This document shows, one piece after another, positions 1 through 5,353 of a DNA stretch of 6,356 nt. Within the stretch, counting starts at the first letter, position 1, and every line of letters begins with the position of its first letter. The stretch covers positions 1-6,356 of the forward strand of contig SLNU01000043.1 in assembly GCA_007132865.1 (NCBI GenBank). Reading direction: 5' to 3'. This DNA is from Bacteroidales bacterium. Its GTDB lineage: Bacteria > Bacteroidota > Bacteroidia > Bacteroidales > UBA7960. Below the pieces are notes generated by a model that was given only the letters and a program-made list of their open reading frames with translations, ran no database searches and was not told the origin of the DNA. Position numbers and translations under genes: made by a program.

Positions 1-413
1 GTGTTTTTCAACAGGTGGGCGATCTCCTTGGCGGCGATTCTTTCCGGGGAGACCAGGTAATCAATGCCAAGCCCCTTGTAGTGGTTGCGGCAGTCCTCGG
101 TCAGGTATTCCGTCTCATGCACCTTGGCAATGGCGGTTTTGGCTCCCATGCGCTTCCCGAGCACAGCGGTCAGCAGGTTTAGCCTTCCGTCCAAATGGGC
201 ACTGATTAGCAGGTCGGCCCGCTGAATGTTCGCATTTCTAAGTACGGATACGATGGTGGAATCCCCGACCTGGGTCATCAGGTCGGAATGGGCTTCGATC
301 ACTCTCAACAAGTCATGGCTAGGACTGATCAGGGTGACGTTGTGCTTCTCACCTGCAAGTAGTTTTGCAAGGTGGAGGCTTACCTCGCTGTCGCCGGCAA
401 TGATGATGTTCAT
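1..413 (-). CDS. trkA: TrkA-type potassium uptake regulator, N-terminal part (runs off left edge)
   Basis: This is the cytoplasmic NAD(H)-binding regulatory subunit of a Trk/Ktr potassium transporter, which gates a TrkH-type channel. 137 codons are visible from the start and the rest lies beyond position 1. The protein opens MNIIIAGDSEVSLHLAKLL, the first strand and helix of a Rossmann (RCK) fold, followed by DLMTQVGDSTIVSVLRNANI (residues about 44-63), ADLLISA, LGKRMGAKTAIAKV (about 85-98) and LGIDYLVSPERIAAKEI (about 115-131), all in the order expected of TrkA. The ATG at 413 is chosen because an in-frame stop lies five codons upstream (426-428). A promoter-like box sits at 486-493, so the gene may be transcribed apart from ispG. 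The oddity is that the usual GAGEVG dinucleotide-binding turn reads GDSEVS here, and the acidic residue normally ending the second strand (LID) is Ser30. The family call is firm; retained nucleotide binding is uncertain. A trkH gene further left is possible but not visible. Confidence 0.86.
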   Translation of the reverse strand, partial: MNIIIAGDSEVSLHLAKLLAGEKHNVTLISPSHDLLRVIEAHSDLMTQVGDSTIVSVLRNANIQRADLLISAHLDGRLNLLTAVLGKRMGAKTAIAKVHETEYLTEDCRNHYKGLGIDYLVSPERIAAKEIAHLLKN

Positions 414-505
414 TTCAGATGAAATTCATTTTATGGGTGCCCGAGCATTCAATGTGCCTGTTGGGCAGGAGCTGGGTCTGCTTTGCAAATATACGACGTT
501 TTGTT
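414..505. other. ispG-trkA intergenic gap
   Basis: This 92-bp gap separates two genes transcribed in the same (minus) direction. It holds the promoter-like box at 486-493 and nothing else that could be identified. No GC-rich hairpin followed by a T tract is seen after the ispG stop, so readthrough from ispG into trkA is possible alongside initiation in the gap. Plus-strand reading frames crossing it are antisense shadows. Confidence 0.6.
486..493 (-). promoter_or_regulatory. Predicted -7 promoter box for trkA
   Basis: The minus strand reads TATATTTG, a perfect match to the Bacteroidota sigma-ABfr -7 consensus TAnnTTTG. It lies just downstream of the ispG stop and about 73 bp upstream of the trkA ATG, which would give a leader of roughly 65 nt. 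No clear TTTG -33 element is present at the usual distance, so this rests on one box. Confidence 0.45.
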
Positions 506-2326
506 TCAGCACCAGCCATTTTGTCTCAGCAGGGCAAGCAGTTCATTGGCTGCATCCCTTGTATGCACATTCTTTTTAACCAATTGCCCCCCCTGATAAA
601 GGGCCAGGCTGCGCTTGCCGGTTCCCAGCAGTCCGAAATGGGCGTCTGCCATCTCACCGGGTCCGTTTACGATGCATCCCATCACCGCGATTTTCAATCC
701 GGCCACCTCCGGCAGCTCCTCCTTCAGCTGCCGGAGCACTTCCGGGAGGTCGTAGGCCGTGCGGGCACAAGTCGGACAGGAAATGTAGCTGGTACGCACA
801 TTTTTCAGTCCGGCAAGCTGCAGCAGCCATTCAGCCGCCAGCCTCGCTTCTTTGCAAGCATGGGGACCGTCCGTTTCCAGCCAGAAGCCTCCCAGGATGC
901 GCCCCATGAGCAAGTCCCCGAACCTGGAGGCCAGGAACGGCAGGAGCCGGTCCGTTGCCTGGCCGGCAGATACCCGCAATTTAACGAGAATCTCTGCAGC
1001 TATGTTGTGTTTCGCAAGTGCTGCGTGCAGCTGTGGCAGTTCGTCCGGGTCAAACCCCGTGGTCATATCGGCCACCAGTACCAGTCCGTTTAATGCCCCG
1101 ATGGACTTCAGTTCAGCAAGTCCAGGCTGCCGATCCAGTATGACCACGTTCACAAGGGGATGGGGATCCCATGTTCCCTCCGCCGTCCCAGCCAAAGTGT
1201 CCCCGGCAATCTCCGCCGGAGTCTCCCCGGCCGTCCCCGCCGCAGCCTCCCCGGCAGTCATCGCCGCTGTCCCCCTTGCAGGGTGGATGCGGTATGCCCC
1301 TTCTTCCCAGGGAAGCGGACCCGGACGGGTGACCACCAGTCCCATTCGATTGCATTTGAGGGAGCTGGTATTTGCCGTATCGGATCTGAGGGTTCTGCCG
1401 CGCGCGCGCACGCGGCGGGGTGTTTCGGTTTCCGGAACAGGTGCCAGACCAGCAGCATTGGTAAATTCAAATTGTGCCAGCAGTTCCCTGGCAAAGGCCA
1501 CCTCTGCTTCGGGCGGTTCGGTCAGGCTAACCCTCAGGGTGTCACCCATGCCCATTTTAAGCAAGGCGGAAATGCCCAGCGCCGACCTGGCCCTTCCTTC
1601 ATAACCCTCTCCGGCCTCCGTGACCCCCAGGTGCATCGGATAGGCCATGCCCTCCCTCTGCATCTGCCGGGCCATGGCCTGGTGCGCTTCAATCATCAAT
1701 ACCGGGTCGCTGGCTTTCAGCGAAATGACCGTGGAGAAAAAATCCAGTTCCTCAAAAACCCTCAGGAACTCCATCGTGGCCTCTGCCATGGCTTCCGGAC
1801 TGTGTCCGTACCTTGCCACGATGCGCGGGGAGAGAGAGCCCGTATTCGTGCCAATGCGGATGGCCGTTCCATGCACTTTGCAGGTCGCTATCAAGGGGGC
1901 CAGCGTGTTTCTTAAACCGTCCAGCTCCAGTCTGACCTCATCCGGAGTCCAGGATGTTTTCCCTTTGTCCCATGCCCGGTAGTAATTGCCCGGGTTGATG
2001 CGAACTTTTTCCACAATTGGGGCGGCCATCAATGCCAGTTCCGGTCTGAAATGGATGTCGGCGATCAGGGCTTGGTGAAAACCTGCTCCGTGCAATTTGT
2101 CCCGGATCTTTTTCAGGGCCGCCAGGCTTTCCTTGTCTGGTATTGATAATCGGACATATTCCGCGCCGGCCTCAAACAAGCGGATGCATTGCGCCAGGCT
2201 GGCCTGCACGTCCGCAGTCGGGGTGCTGGTCATGCTCTGCACCCTGATGGGGTTGTCTGCACCCAGAGGGAGGTCCCCGATCCGTACTTCCCTGGAAGGG
2301 CGGCGGCGGACCGGGATGGGGGGCAT
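506..2326 (-). CDS. ispG: 4-hydroxy-3-methylbut-2-enyl diphosphate synthase, long three-domain form
   Basis: IspG (GcpE) reductively opens 2-C-methyl-D-erythritol 2,4-cyclodiphosphate to HMBPP, the penultimate MEP-pathway step, using a [4Fe-4S] cluster and two low-potential electrons. The cytosolic product is 606 residues, much longer than the roughly 370 of E. coli. Numbered from the chosen start, residues about 1-290 form the TIM barrel (SREVRIGDLPLGADNPIRVQSMT near residues 11-33, VRINPGNYY, GVTEAGEG), about 291-490 are the extra central domain of plant and Bacteroidota enzymes, and the C-terminal iron-sulfur domain carries CPTC (Cys517, Cys520) and GCIVNGPGE (Cys551, Glu558), the cluster ligands known for the family. 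The frame stays open to 2473, but Met at 2326 is preferred: the family pattern begins at once after it, AGGAG lies 11 nt upstream, and a promoter box at 2354-2361 would start transcription near 2347. Met at 2347 and 2374 are alternatives. The linker at residues 353-384 is an unusual Ala/Gly/Thr/Glu repeat. It is divergent from rseC. Confidence 0.96.
   Translation of the reverse strand: MPPIPVRRRPSREVRIGDLPLGADNPIRVQSMTSTPTADVQASLAQCIRLFEAGAEYVRLSIPDKESLAALKKIRDKLHGAGFHQALIADIHFRPELALMAAPIVEKVRINPGNYYRAWDKGKTSWTPDEVRLELDGLRNTLAPLIATCKVHGTAIRIGTNTGSLSPRIVARYGHSPEAMAEATMEFLRVFEELDFFSTVISLKASDPVLMIEAHQAMARQMQREGMAYPMHLGVTEAGEGYEGRARSALGISALLKMGMGDTLRVSLTEPPEAEVAFARELLAQFEFTNAAGLAPVPETETPRRVRARGRTLRSDTANTSSLKCNRMGLVVTRPGPLPWEEGAYRIHPARGTAAMTAGEAAAGTAGETPAEIAGDTLAGTAEGTWDPHPLVNVVILDRQPGLAELKSIGALNGLVLVADMTTGFDPDELPQLHAALAKHNIAAEILVKLRVSAGQATDRLLPFLASRFGDLLMGRILGGFWLETDGPHACKEARLAAEWLLQLAGLKNVRTSYISCPTCARTAYDLPEVLRQLKEELPEVAGLKIAVMGCIVNGPGEMADAHFGLLGTGKRSLALYQGGQLVKKNVHTRDAANELLALLRQNGWC
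1175..1270 (-). repeat. Four imperfect 24-bp tandem units inside ispG (8-residue repeats)
   Basis: Read on the ispG strand, this stretch encodes four consecutive eight-residue units: TAAMTAGE, AAAGTAGE, TPAEIAGD and TLAGTAEG. The 24-bp DNA period is visible on the plus strand as recurring CTCCCCGGC and GCCG blocks. The array is in frame and lies in the linker preceding the core of the central IspG domain. It is best read as a flexible, expandable surface linker that arose by slippage. No function is claimed. Confidence 0.8.
1399..1414. repeat. 16-bp alternating CG/CA tract within ispG
   Basis: The plus strand reads five CG steps, one CA step and two CG steps without a break. Such alternating pyrimidine-purine DNA can adopt the Z form under negative supercoiling. 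In ispG it encodes part of a basic RVRARGR stretch at the junction between the TIM barrel and the central domain. The tract is seen directly; a structural or regulatory role is only a possibility. Confidence 0.6.
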
Positions 2327-2337
2327 ATGGGTGGAAT

Positions 2338-2342
2338 CTCCT
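2338..2342 (-). promoter_or_regulatory. Shine-Dalgarno-like site supporting the ispG start at 2326
   Basis: The minus strand reads AGGAG here, 11 nt before the ATG at 2326. The spacing is somewhat long. It matters because most genes in this window lack such a site and because it helps choose 2326 over the upstream Met codons at 2347 and 2374. Confidence 0.45.
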
Positions 2343-2353
2343 GTCATGCAGGA

Positions 2354-2361
2354 CAAATTTA
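2354..2361 (-). promoter_or_regulatory. Predicted -7 promoter box for ispG
   Basis: The minus strand reads TAAATTTG, a perfect TAnnTTTG match. Initiation a few bases downstream would leave a leader of about 20 nt before the ATG at 2326 and would place the Met codon at 2374 outside the transcript. No well-placed TTTG -33 element is seen. Confidence 0.5.
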
Positions 2362-2407
2362 TCAACAAATCCATCACTTCGTACTCAAGGCCCCATATTA
2401 TTCTTTC

Positions 2408-2415
2408 TATCTTTG
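2408..2415 (+). promoter_or_regulatory. Predicted -7 promoter box for rseC
   Basis: The plus strand reads TATCTTTG, a perfect match to the Bacteroidota TAnnTTTG box, ending 22 bp before the rseC ATG and implying a leader of about 15-18 nt. It faces away from the ispG box, which lies 46 bp to the left, so the 111-bp gap between the two genes would hold back-to-back promoters. A -33 element is not evident. Confidence 0.55.
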
Positions 2416-2437
2416 CAGTCGGATAATTCCAGATTCC

Positions 2438-2866
2438 ATGACGGCAGGCAGACCACAGAAAAACATAGACCATCCAGGGGTGGTAGACCGGGTGGAGGGA
2501 AGACGCGTTTTTGTGCGCATCGAGCCCAGGACAGCCTGCAGCACCTGTGCCACCCGTTCCTATTGCTCGATGACCGACCTGGAGGATAAGGTGGTGGAAG
2601 TACCTGCAGAGGGAAAAGACCAGTTCGCCCCGGGCCAGCCTGTCACCGTCTCCCTGCGGGAGTCCCTCGGTTACAAGGCCCTTTTGTTCGGTTACCTGAC
2701 TCCCTTCTTAATCCTGGTCCTGGGTATCTTCGGAATGATGTGGCTGACCGGAAATGAGCCGCTTTCGGCCCTTACGGGACTGGGTCTGATGCTGCCTTAT
2801 TTCTGGTGGCTTTACCAATCCAGGGAGAAGCTTAGAAAAACCTTCCGTTTTCGTATTCGGGCCTAA
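2438..2866 (+). CDS. rseC: RseC/SoxR-reducing-system family membrane protein
   Basis: This 142-residue inner-membrane protein belongs to the RseC family, which accompanies Rnf/Rsx complexes. In E. coli, RseC works with RsxABCDGE to keep SoxR reduced; in Bacteroidota an accessory or maturation role for Rnf is more likely, which is inference. The N-terminal soluble part begins GVVDRVEGRRVFVRIEP, then carries the hallmark cysteine motif C34-x2-C37-x5-C43, which has the same spacing as in the E. coli protein. Two membrane segments follow, about residues 78-104 and 107-126, with a short basic tail. The frame is open far upstream, but that part is antisense to ispG; the ATG at 2438 is chosen because the family pattern begins soon after it and a promoter box lies just upstream. 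It faces rnfB across a 250-bp gap rather than being tightly fused to the operon. Confidence 0.9.
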   Translation: MTAGRPQKNIDHPGVVDRVEGRRVFVRIEPRTACSTCATRSYCSMTDLEDKVVEVPAEGKDQFAPGQPVTVSLRESLGYKALLFGYLTPFLILVLGIFGMMWLTGNEPLSALTGLGLMLPYFWWLYQSREKLRKTFRFRIRA

Positions 2867-2931
2867 ACCACCCCACAACGGACCAAAATCCCCTCAACTG
2901 CTTAGAATTTAGAGCATTTCCAAATAAGATT

Positions 2932-2954
2932 CTATCCGACTGACATTCAGATAG
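2932..2954. repeat. 23-bp imperfect palindrome downstream of rseC
   Basis: The arms CTATCCGACTG and CATTCAGATAG flank a single central A. Nine of eleven positions are complementary, including the outer five. It lies 66 bp after the rseC stop and about 105 bp before the rnfB promoter box. It could be an operator for a dimeric regulator or an mRNA hairpin. It lacks a following T tract, so it is not a standard intrinsic terminator. Confidence 0.45.
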
Positions 2955-3058
2955 CTTGTAAATCCGGATGTCTGTACATATCGATATATTCTGATTAGCA
3001 GGCACTTGGCTCGACTCAAAAATGCAGTCATAATGGTTCGGGATTGAATTATGTTTTC

Positions 3059-3066
3059 TATTTTTG
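3059..3066 (+). promoter_or_regulatory. Predicted -7 promoter box for the rnf operon
   Basis: The plus strand reads TATTTTTG, a perfect TAnnTTTG match. Initiation would fall near 3072, giving a leader of about 45 nt before the GTG at 3117 and leaving the upstream in-frame ATG at 3051 outside the transcript. No clear TTTG -33 element is present, and the box overlaps the left copy of a direct repeat, which could allow control of initiation. Confidence 0.5.
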
Positions 3067-3096
3067 CCCATTGTTCAAAATTTGCCATTGTTCAAA
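3063..3096 (+). repeat. Tandem direct repeat at the rnf promoter
   Basis: TTTGCCCATTGTTCAAA (3063-3079) is followed one base later by TTTGCCATTGTTCAAA (3081-3096). The copies are identical except for one missing C. The left copy contains the TTTG end of the predicted -7 box, and the right copy would lie in the 5' leader. The arrangement, about two helical half-turns apart, fits either tandem regulator sites or a recent short duplication. Confidence 0.7.
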
Positions 3097-3116
3097 CATT
3101 AACAAACTATACATCC

Positions 3117-3992
3117 GTGAGCGAAATTTTCAATCAGATTACCGTTGTTTCCGTGGTTTCCCTCGGTGCCATCGGGAGCCTGGCCGCTGTGATCCTGTAT
3201 TTTGTTGCACAGCGCTTCAAGGTCATTGAGGATCCCCGGATTGACCAGGTGGCCGACAAGCTTCCCGGAGCGAATTGCGGGGGCTGTGGGCTTGCCGGTT
3301 GCCGTGCACTGGCCGAGGCCATTGTGAAGGCCGAAAGCCTGGAGGGCATTAGCTGCCCTCCCGGAGGTGATGACATCATGAAGGAGATCGCGGCATTGCT
3401 TGGTCTGGAGGCGACGGCCCAGGACCCGATGATCGCCGTACTGCGTTGCAATGGTAGCCGGGAACATGCCCCGCCCAAGGTGGCCTACGAAGGGGTGATG
3501 ACCTGTGCATTTGCCCACAGCCTGTTTGCCGGGGAGGGTGGCTGTCCCTTTGGATGCCTGGGTTGCGGGGACTGTGTGGAGGCTTGCAAGTTCGACGCCA
3601 TGTATATGGACCGGGAAACCGGACTGCCTGTGATACTTGACGACAAATGCGTGGCCTGCGGTGCCTGTGTGAAGGTTTGCCCCCGCACCATCATCGAGAT
3701 GCGCAAGAAAGGGAAAAAGGACCGCCGGATCTATGTGAGCTGCATTAACCGAGAAAAAGGGGGTGTGGCGAAAAAGAACTGTGCGGTGGCTTGCATCGGA
3801 TGCGGCAAGTGCGTGAAAGAGTGCAAGTTCGATGCCATCACGCTGCAAAACAACCTGGCCTATATCGACTTCAACAAGTGCACCTTATGCAGGAAATGCC
3901 CCCCGGTATGTCCGACCAATGCCATAGCCGAGCTGAACTTTCCGCCTCGCAAGCCGAAGCTGGAGCAGAAGGAGGCCCCTGCAGAAGCATAA
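3117..3992 (+). CDS. rnfB: Ion-translocating ferredoxin:NAD oxidoreductase subunit B
   Basis: RnfB is the membrane-anchored iron-sulfur subunit that receives electrons from ferredoxin in the Rnf complex. From the GTG at 3117 it has 291 residues: a hydrophobic anchor (about 9-31, ending ILYFVAQRFKV), then the Fes-type cluster motif NCGGCGLAGC with a later Cys (Cys54, 57, 62, 80), then four ferredoxin-type C-x2-C-x2-C-x3-C motifs at Cys147-157, 178-188, 226-236 and 255-265. Further cysteines at 111, 130, 143, 209 and 222 bring the total to 25. This is the multi-cluster form of anaerobes and Bacteroidota, larger than E. coli RsxB, which has only two ferredoxin motifs. The frame opens at an ATG at 3051, but the added 22 residues are unlike a family N-terminus and lie upstream of the predicted transcription start, so GTG is preferred. 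The tail is rich in Lys, Glu, Pro and Ala. rnfC follows after 10 bp. Confidence 0.95.
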   Translation: MSEIFNQITVVSVVSLGAIGSLAAVILYFVAQRFKVIEDPRIDQVADKLPGANCGGCGLAGCRALAEAIVKAESLEGISCPPGGDDIMKEIAALLGLEATAQDPMIAVLRCNGSREHAPPKVAYEGVMTCAFAHSLFAGEGGCPFGCLGCGDCVEACKFDAMYMDRETGLPVILDDKCVACGACVKVCPRTIIEMRKKGKKDRRIYVSCINREKGGVAKKNCAVACIGCGKCVKECKFDAITLQNNLAYIDFNKCTLCRKCPPVCPTNAIAELNFPPRKPKLEQKEAPAEA

Positions 3993-4005
3993 CCAATGAA
4001 ATATG
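3992..4005 (+). promoter_or_regulatory. SD-less translation start region of rnfC
   Basis: The sequence ACCAATGAAATATG ends in the rnfC ATG and begins in the last base of the rnfB stop codon. No AGGAG-like site lies within reach. Twelve of its fourteen bases recur at the rnfD start, which suggests a common A-rich initiation signal of the kind used by Bacteroidota. Confidence 0.45.
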
Positions 4006-5331
4006 AAAACGTTTAAAATTGGCGGTGTCCATCCGCCGGAAAACAAATTCGCATGGGACCGGCCAATCGAGGTGCTGCCCCCGCCCAAACAGGTTTCCAT
4101 TCCCCTTTCCCAACATCTTGGTGTGCCGGCCGTGCCGGTGGTGGCCAAAGGTGACAAGGTCAAAACCGGGCAGCTGATCGCCAAAGGGGAGGCCTTTATC
4201 TCGGCGAACATCCATTCCTCGGTCACCGGAACGGTCCTGAAGATAGACGATGTAGCCGACACCAGCGGATACCGCAAGCGGTCCGTCGTCATCAATGTCG
4301 AGGAGGATGAATGGGACGAGGGGATCGACACCGGCGGCGAATTGCTGACAGAGATCAGTCTTGAACCAGAGGCCATCGTGAAAAAGGTGAATGAAAAGGG
4401 CATTGTCGGATTGGGTGGTGCCACATTCCCCTCTCACGTCAAGCTGATGGTCCCCAAGGGCAAGAAAGCCGAAGTGCTGATCATCAACGGGGTGGAGTGC
4501 GAACCCTATTTGTGCGCCGACCACCGCCTGATGCTTGAGAAGTGTGAGGAAATGCTGGTGGGGATCCGCATACAGATGAAGGCCCTTGGCGTGGAGCGCG
4601 CCGTTATCGGTATTGAAAGCAACAAGCCCGATGCCATTGAGAAAGTTTCGGCCGCTGTGAAGTCATGGCCCGGAATCGAGGTGGTTTCGCTTAAGGTAAA
4701 ATATCCGCAGGGTGCTGAAAAGCAACTGATCAAAGCGGTGGTTAACCGGGAAGTACCCTCCGGGAAGCTGCCCATTGAGGTTGGATGCGTGGTACACAAT
4801 GTGGGCACCGCATTTGCGGTTTACGAGGCCGTGCAGAAAAACAAGCCATTGATCGACCGGGTGGTCACCGTGGCGGGCAGGTCGCTGAAAAAACCCGCGA
4901 ACTTCATGGTTCGCATCGGCACTCCCGTATCTGCACTGATCGATGCGGTTGGCGGACTACCGGAGGATACCGGCAAGGTCATCAATGGGGGTCCGATGAT
5001 GGGGAAAGCCCTGAACGAACTGGATGTGCCCGTGACCAAGGGAACCAGCGGCATCCTGGTATTTACAGAGGAGGAATCCCACCGCAAACTGGTTCAGAAC
5101 TGTATCCGTTGTGCCCGCTGCCTGACGGTCTGCCCCATGGGGCTCGAGCCTTATTTGCTGTCGCAGCTGGCGGACAAGAAGCGGGATGAGGATTGTGAGC
5201 AGGAGCGTATCATGGACTGTATGGAATGCGGTTCATGCCTCTATATCTGTCCGTCGGGAAGGCCCCTGCTCGACCAAATCCGGGTCGGAAAGGCCCGTAC
5301 GGGTAAAATGATGAGGGAAAGGTCGTCGTAA
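4003..5331 (+). CDS. rnfC: Ion-translocating ferredoxin:NAD oxidoreductase subunit C
   Basis: RnfC is the peripheral cytoplasmic subunit that exchanges electrons with NAD(H). The 442-residue product starts with the RnfC N-terminal sandwich domain (FKIGGVHPPENK; SANIHSSVTGTV near residues 67-78). The NuoF-like flavin/NAD domain follows, with GLGGATFPSH at 136-145 and INGVECEPYLCADHRLM at 161-177, then a SLBB-like section with INGGPMMG at 327-334. Two [4Fe-4S] motifs end the protein: Cys367, 370, 373, 377 and Cys406, 409, 412, 416. The length matches the compact RnfC of anaerobes, without the long Ala/Lys-rich tail of E. coli RsxC. The ATG at 4003 gives the usual family N-terminus. It is cotranscribed with rnfB (10-bp gap) and rnfD (19-bp gap). 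Confidence 0.96.
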   Translation: MKTFKIGGVHPPENKFAWDRPIEVLPPPKQVSIPLSQHLGVPAVPVVAKGDKVKTGQLIAKGEAFISANIHSSVTGTVLKIDDVADTSGYRKRSVVINVEEDEWDEGIDTGGELLTEISLEPEAIVKKVNEKGIVGLGGATFPSHVKLMVPKGKKAEVLIINGVECEPYLCADHRLMLEKCEEMLVGIRIQMKALGVERAVIGIESNKPDAIEKVSAAVKSWPGIEVVSLKVKYPQGAEKQLIKAVVNREVPSGKLPIEVGCVVHNVGTAFAVYEAVQKNKPLIDRVVTVAGRSLKKPANFMVRIGTPVSALIDAVGGLPEDTGKVINGGPMMGKALNELDVPVTKGTSGILVFTEEESHRKLVQNCIRCARCLTVCPMGLEPYLLSQLADKKRDEDCEQERIMDCMECGSCLYICPSGRPLLDQIRVGKARTGKMMRERSS

Positions 5332-5339
5332 ATCGCAAT

Positions 5340-5353
5340 ACCAATAAACTATG
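5340..5353 (+). promoter_or_regulatory. SD-less translation start region of rnfD
   Basis: The sequence ACCAATAAACTATG ends in the rnfD ATG and matches the rnfC start region at 12 of 14 positions. No Shine-Dalgarno sequence lies upstream in the 19-bp rnfC-rnfD gap. Confidence 0.45.

Larger units (their letters stand above)
2867..3116. other. rseC-rnfB intergenic region
   Basis: This 250-bp gap is noticeably richer in A and T than the flanking genes and has no convincing gene; the short minus-strand frame through it has no recognisable protein and overlaps the rseC end. It holds, in order, a 23-bp imperfect palindrome (2932-2954), the perfect palindromes ATCCGGAT (2962-2969) and ATATCGATAT (2978-2987), a promoter-like box (3059-3066) and a tandem direct repeat (3063-3096). 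No GC-rich stem with a T tract is seen after rseC, so transcription may read through into rnfB. Confidence 0.65.

Noticed and set aside
1175..1270. Possible CRISPR-like array
   Set aside because: The units are contiguous 24-bp imperfect repeats without spacers and are translated in frame within ispG.
419..1915. Three long plus-strand reading frames (about 220-250 codons) antisense to ispG
   Set aside because: They overlap a clear ispG with all catalytic motifs, have Ser/Pro/Arg-rich low-complexity translations typical of GC-rich antisense frames, and resemble no family.
2867..2960. Intrinsic terminator after rseC
   Set aside because: The only stem-like element here (2932-2954) is imperfect, not GC-rich and not followed by a T tract.
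2832..3071. 79-codon minus-strand frame across the rseC-rnfB gap
   Set aside because: It overlaps the end of rseC on the opposite strand, has no recognisable protein features, no ribosome site, and sits in AT-rich DNA with regulatory-looking repeats.
3099..3848. 249-codon minus-strand frame antisense to rnfB
   Set aside because: It is a His/Ala-rich mirror of the cysteine-motif-rich rnfB sequence; rnfB is unambiguous.
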